From a virus: 21,432 nucleotides of DNA. This document shows positions 20,208-21,432 of the stretch, one piece after another. Below the pieces are notes generated by a model. That model saw only the letters and a program-made list of their open reading frames with translations, did not search any database and was not told where the DNA came from. Numbering within the stretch: the stretch's first letter is position 1; each line of letters starts with the position of its first letter. The stretch is from the IMG/VR virus record IMGVR_UViG_3300032287_003299, positions 1 to 21,432 of that record; one strand, given 5' to 3'. The position numbers and the translations under genes are program-made.

Positions 20208-21432
20208 GCATCCTGTGGATTGATTTTGAGACGCGCAGCCGGTGCGACCTGCCGGCACGCGGCGTCTACAACTACGCGCAGGACGGCAGCACGGAGGTGC
20301 TGTGTCTGTCCTACGCCTTCAACGACGAAGAAGTCGTCACATGGCGCCCGGGCGAGCCTTTTCCGCACCGGGTGGCCGAAGCCGTGCAGTACGGCATCAC
20401 CATCCGCGCCCACAACGCCGCGTTTGAGCGGCTGATCTGGACGTACGTCCTCGCGCCTGACTACAACCTTCCGACACCGCGCTTGGAGCAGTTCTACTGC
20501 ACCGCCACGCAGGCGCGCGCCAACTGCGGCCCGGGCGGCCTTGAAGACGTGGGCCGCTTTGCATCGGCCGACATGAAGAAGGACTACCGTGGCGCGCAGC
20601 TCATCCGTCTGCTGTCGCTGCCGCAGGCCGACGGCACCTTCCGCAAGGACGAGAAGCTGCTGGCTGAGATGATCGCCTACTGCGAGCAGGACGTGCGCGC
20701 CATGCGTGCCATCTCTAAGGCCATGCGCGACCTGAGCGCCGAAGAGCTGGCCGACTACCACGCCAATGAGCGCATCAACGACCGTGGCGTGCTGGTGGAC
20801 GTCGACCTGTGCAAGGCCGCCGTCAAGTACGCCAGCGATGAGCTGGTCGAGATCGAAGAGATCGTCGCTGAAGTCACCAACGGCGAGGTCGCCAGCGTCC
20901 GCAGCCCCAAGATGCGCGAGTGGGTGCTGGAGCGCGTGGGTGAAGAGGCCAAGAAGATGATGGTCGTCTACAAGGACGGCGAGAAGAAGTTCAGCATTGA
21001 CAAGACCGTGCGCGCCAATCTGCTGGTGCTGGCCGAGGAGAACCCTGATGAGATACCGCCCGCTGTTGCCGAGGTCATCCAGTGCGCCGACGACCTCTGG
21101 GCGTCGAGCGTTGCGAAGTTCAGCCGCCTCGCTGCGCTCGCCGACGAGGAAGACCATCGGGTTCGGGGAGCCTTTGTATTTGCGGGTGGATCAGCTACGG
21201 GACGGGCCTCGTCCTACGGCGCTCAAGTTCACAACTTTACCCGGAAGGTCGCGGCTGCCCCGGATGACGTACGTCATGCAATGGTCAGAGGCCACAGCAT
21301 TGTTCCGAAGTACGGAAAGCGCGTCACCGACGTTCTGAAGGGAATGCTTCGTCCTGCGCTTGTGCCGGCGCCGGGGCATACGCTGATCGTAGCCGATTGG
21401 GCGGCGATTGAGGCGCGCATGAACCCGTGGCT
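20204..21432 (+). CDS. Family A DNA polymerase with 3'-5' exonuclease (partial, runs off the window)
   Basis: 409 residues are visible, open to the window end. The GTG start overlaps the upstream stop (GTGA). Exonuclease motifs: SILWIDFETRS with Asp7 and Glu9 (ExoI), AHNAAFERLIW (ExoII region, residues 69-79, with Glu75 in the usual Asp place, as seen in many phage relatives), and YCEQDV with Tyr159 and Asp163 (ExoIII). Polymerase motifs begin with GSATGRASSYGAQVHNFTRK (329-348) and motif A LIVADWAAIEARM (394-406) with catalytic Asp398, where the window ends. There is no 5'-3' exonuclease domain ahead of it, as is usual for phage replicative PolA-like enzymes. It is the likely replicase of this phage. 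Confidence 0.93.
   Translation, partial: MSILWIDFETRSRCDLPARGVYNYAQDGSTEVLCLSYAFNDEEVVTWRPGEPFPHRVAEAVQYGITIRAHNAAFERLIWTYVLAPDYNLPTPRLEQFYCTATQARANCGPGGLEDVGRFASADMKKDYRGAQLIRLLSLPQADGTFRKDEKLLAEMIAYCEQDVRAMRAISKAMRDLSAEELADYHANERINDRGVLVDVDLCKAAVKYASDELVEIEEIVAEVTNGEVASVRSPKMREWVLERVGEEAKKMMVVYKDGEKKFSIDKTVRANLLVLAEENPDEIPPAVAEVIQCADDLWASSVAKFSRLAALADEEDHRVRGAFVFAGGSATGRASSYGAQVHNFTRKVAAAPDDVRHAMVRGHSIVPKYGKRVTDVLKGMLRPALVPAPGHTLIVADWAAIEARMNPW

Noticed and set aside
20147-21157. 336-residue minus-strand open frame opposite the polymerase
   Set aside because: The plus-strand frame has the exonuclease and polymerase motifs. The minus frame is a composition artefact.
1-21432. tRNA genes, CRISPR arrays, insertion sequences, attachment sites, integrase or repressor
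   Set aside because: I looked for cloverleaf ends, regular spaced repeats, transposase or recombinase motifs and found none that hold up. Lysogeny cannot be excluded, since the window is partial.

Overview
The window is a piece of a tailed-phage genome, from a podovirus with a P22-type virion. No host genes, tRNAs, integrase, repressor or CRISPR array are visible. Much of it is GC-rich, genes are packed tightly and many start and stop codons overlap. The protein families resemble those of phages and prophages of Betaproteobacteria (Burkholderiales, often freshwater). That host guess rests on recalled family resemblance, not on a search.

Layout. (1) 1-2598: receptor-binding block, with the end of one fibre-like gene, a beta-helix tailspike and a fibre protein with an S74 self-cleaving chaperone. 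This block is richer in AT than the rest. (2) 2599-5909: head block, with a promoter-like site, scaffold, P22-type coat protein, two beta-rich probable decoration or appendage genes and a 65-residue unknown. Three near-identical GC hairpins separate the genes after coat. (3) 5911-13979: neck, needle and ejection block in P22 order: gp4-like adaptor, gp10-like hub, probable gp26-like needle, a small unknown, a cupin-like protein, then three probable ejection proteins. (4) 13982-15023: lysis block, with a XhlA-like membrane protein, an M15 peptidase endolysin and a second holin candidate. (5) 15037-18117, minus strand: a leftward operon running from a VRR-NUC nuclease through two unknowns and a SNF2-type helicase to four small unknowns and a zinc ribbon. 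It converges on the lysis genes. (6) 18197-21432, plus strand: a DUF2800/Cas4-like nuclease, a conserved protein in the usual ssDNA-binding-protein slot, a strong terminator, a small gene, and a family A DNA polymerase that runs off the window.

The helicase, VRR-NUC, DUF2800 nuclease and polymerase belong to a replication-recombination gene set often found together in phages. Here the set is split between two divergent transcripts that appear to start from one shared -35 region near 18136-18142.

The most interesting features are that shared divergent promoter; a hairpin lying exactly between the Shine-Dalgarno and start codon of the 65-residue gene; the repeated hairpins of the head block; an 87-residue tandem duplication in an ejection protein; a cupin-like gene among the virion genes; and a zinc-ribbon gene whose second half looks better in the -1 frame. 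I did not find a clear, wholly new multi-gene system. The leftward operon of small unknown genes is the best place to look for one.
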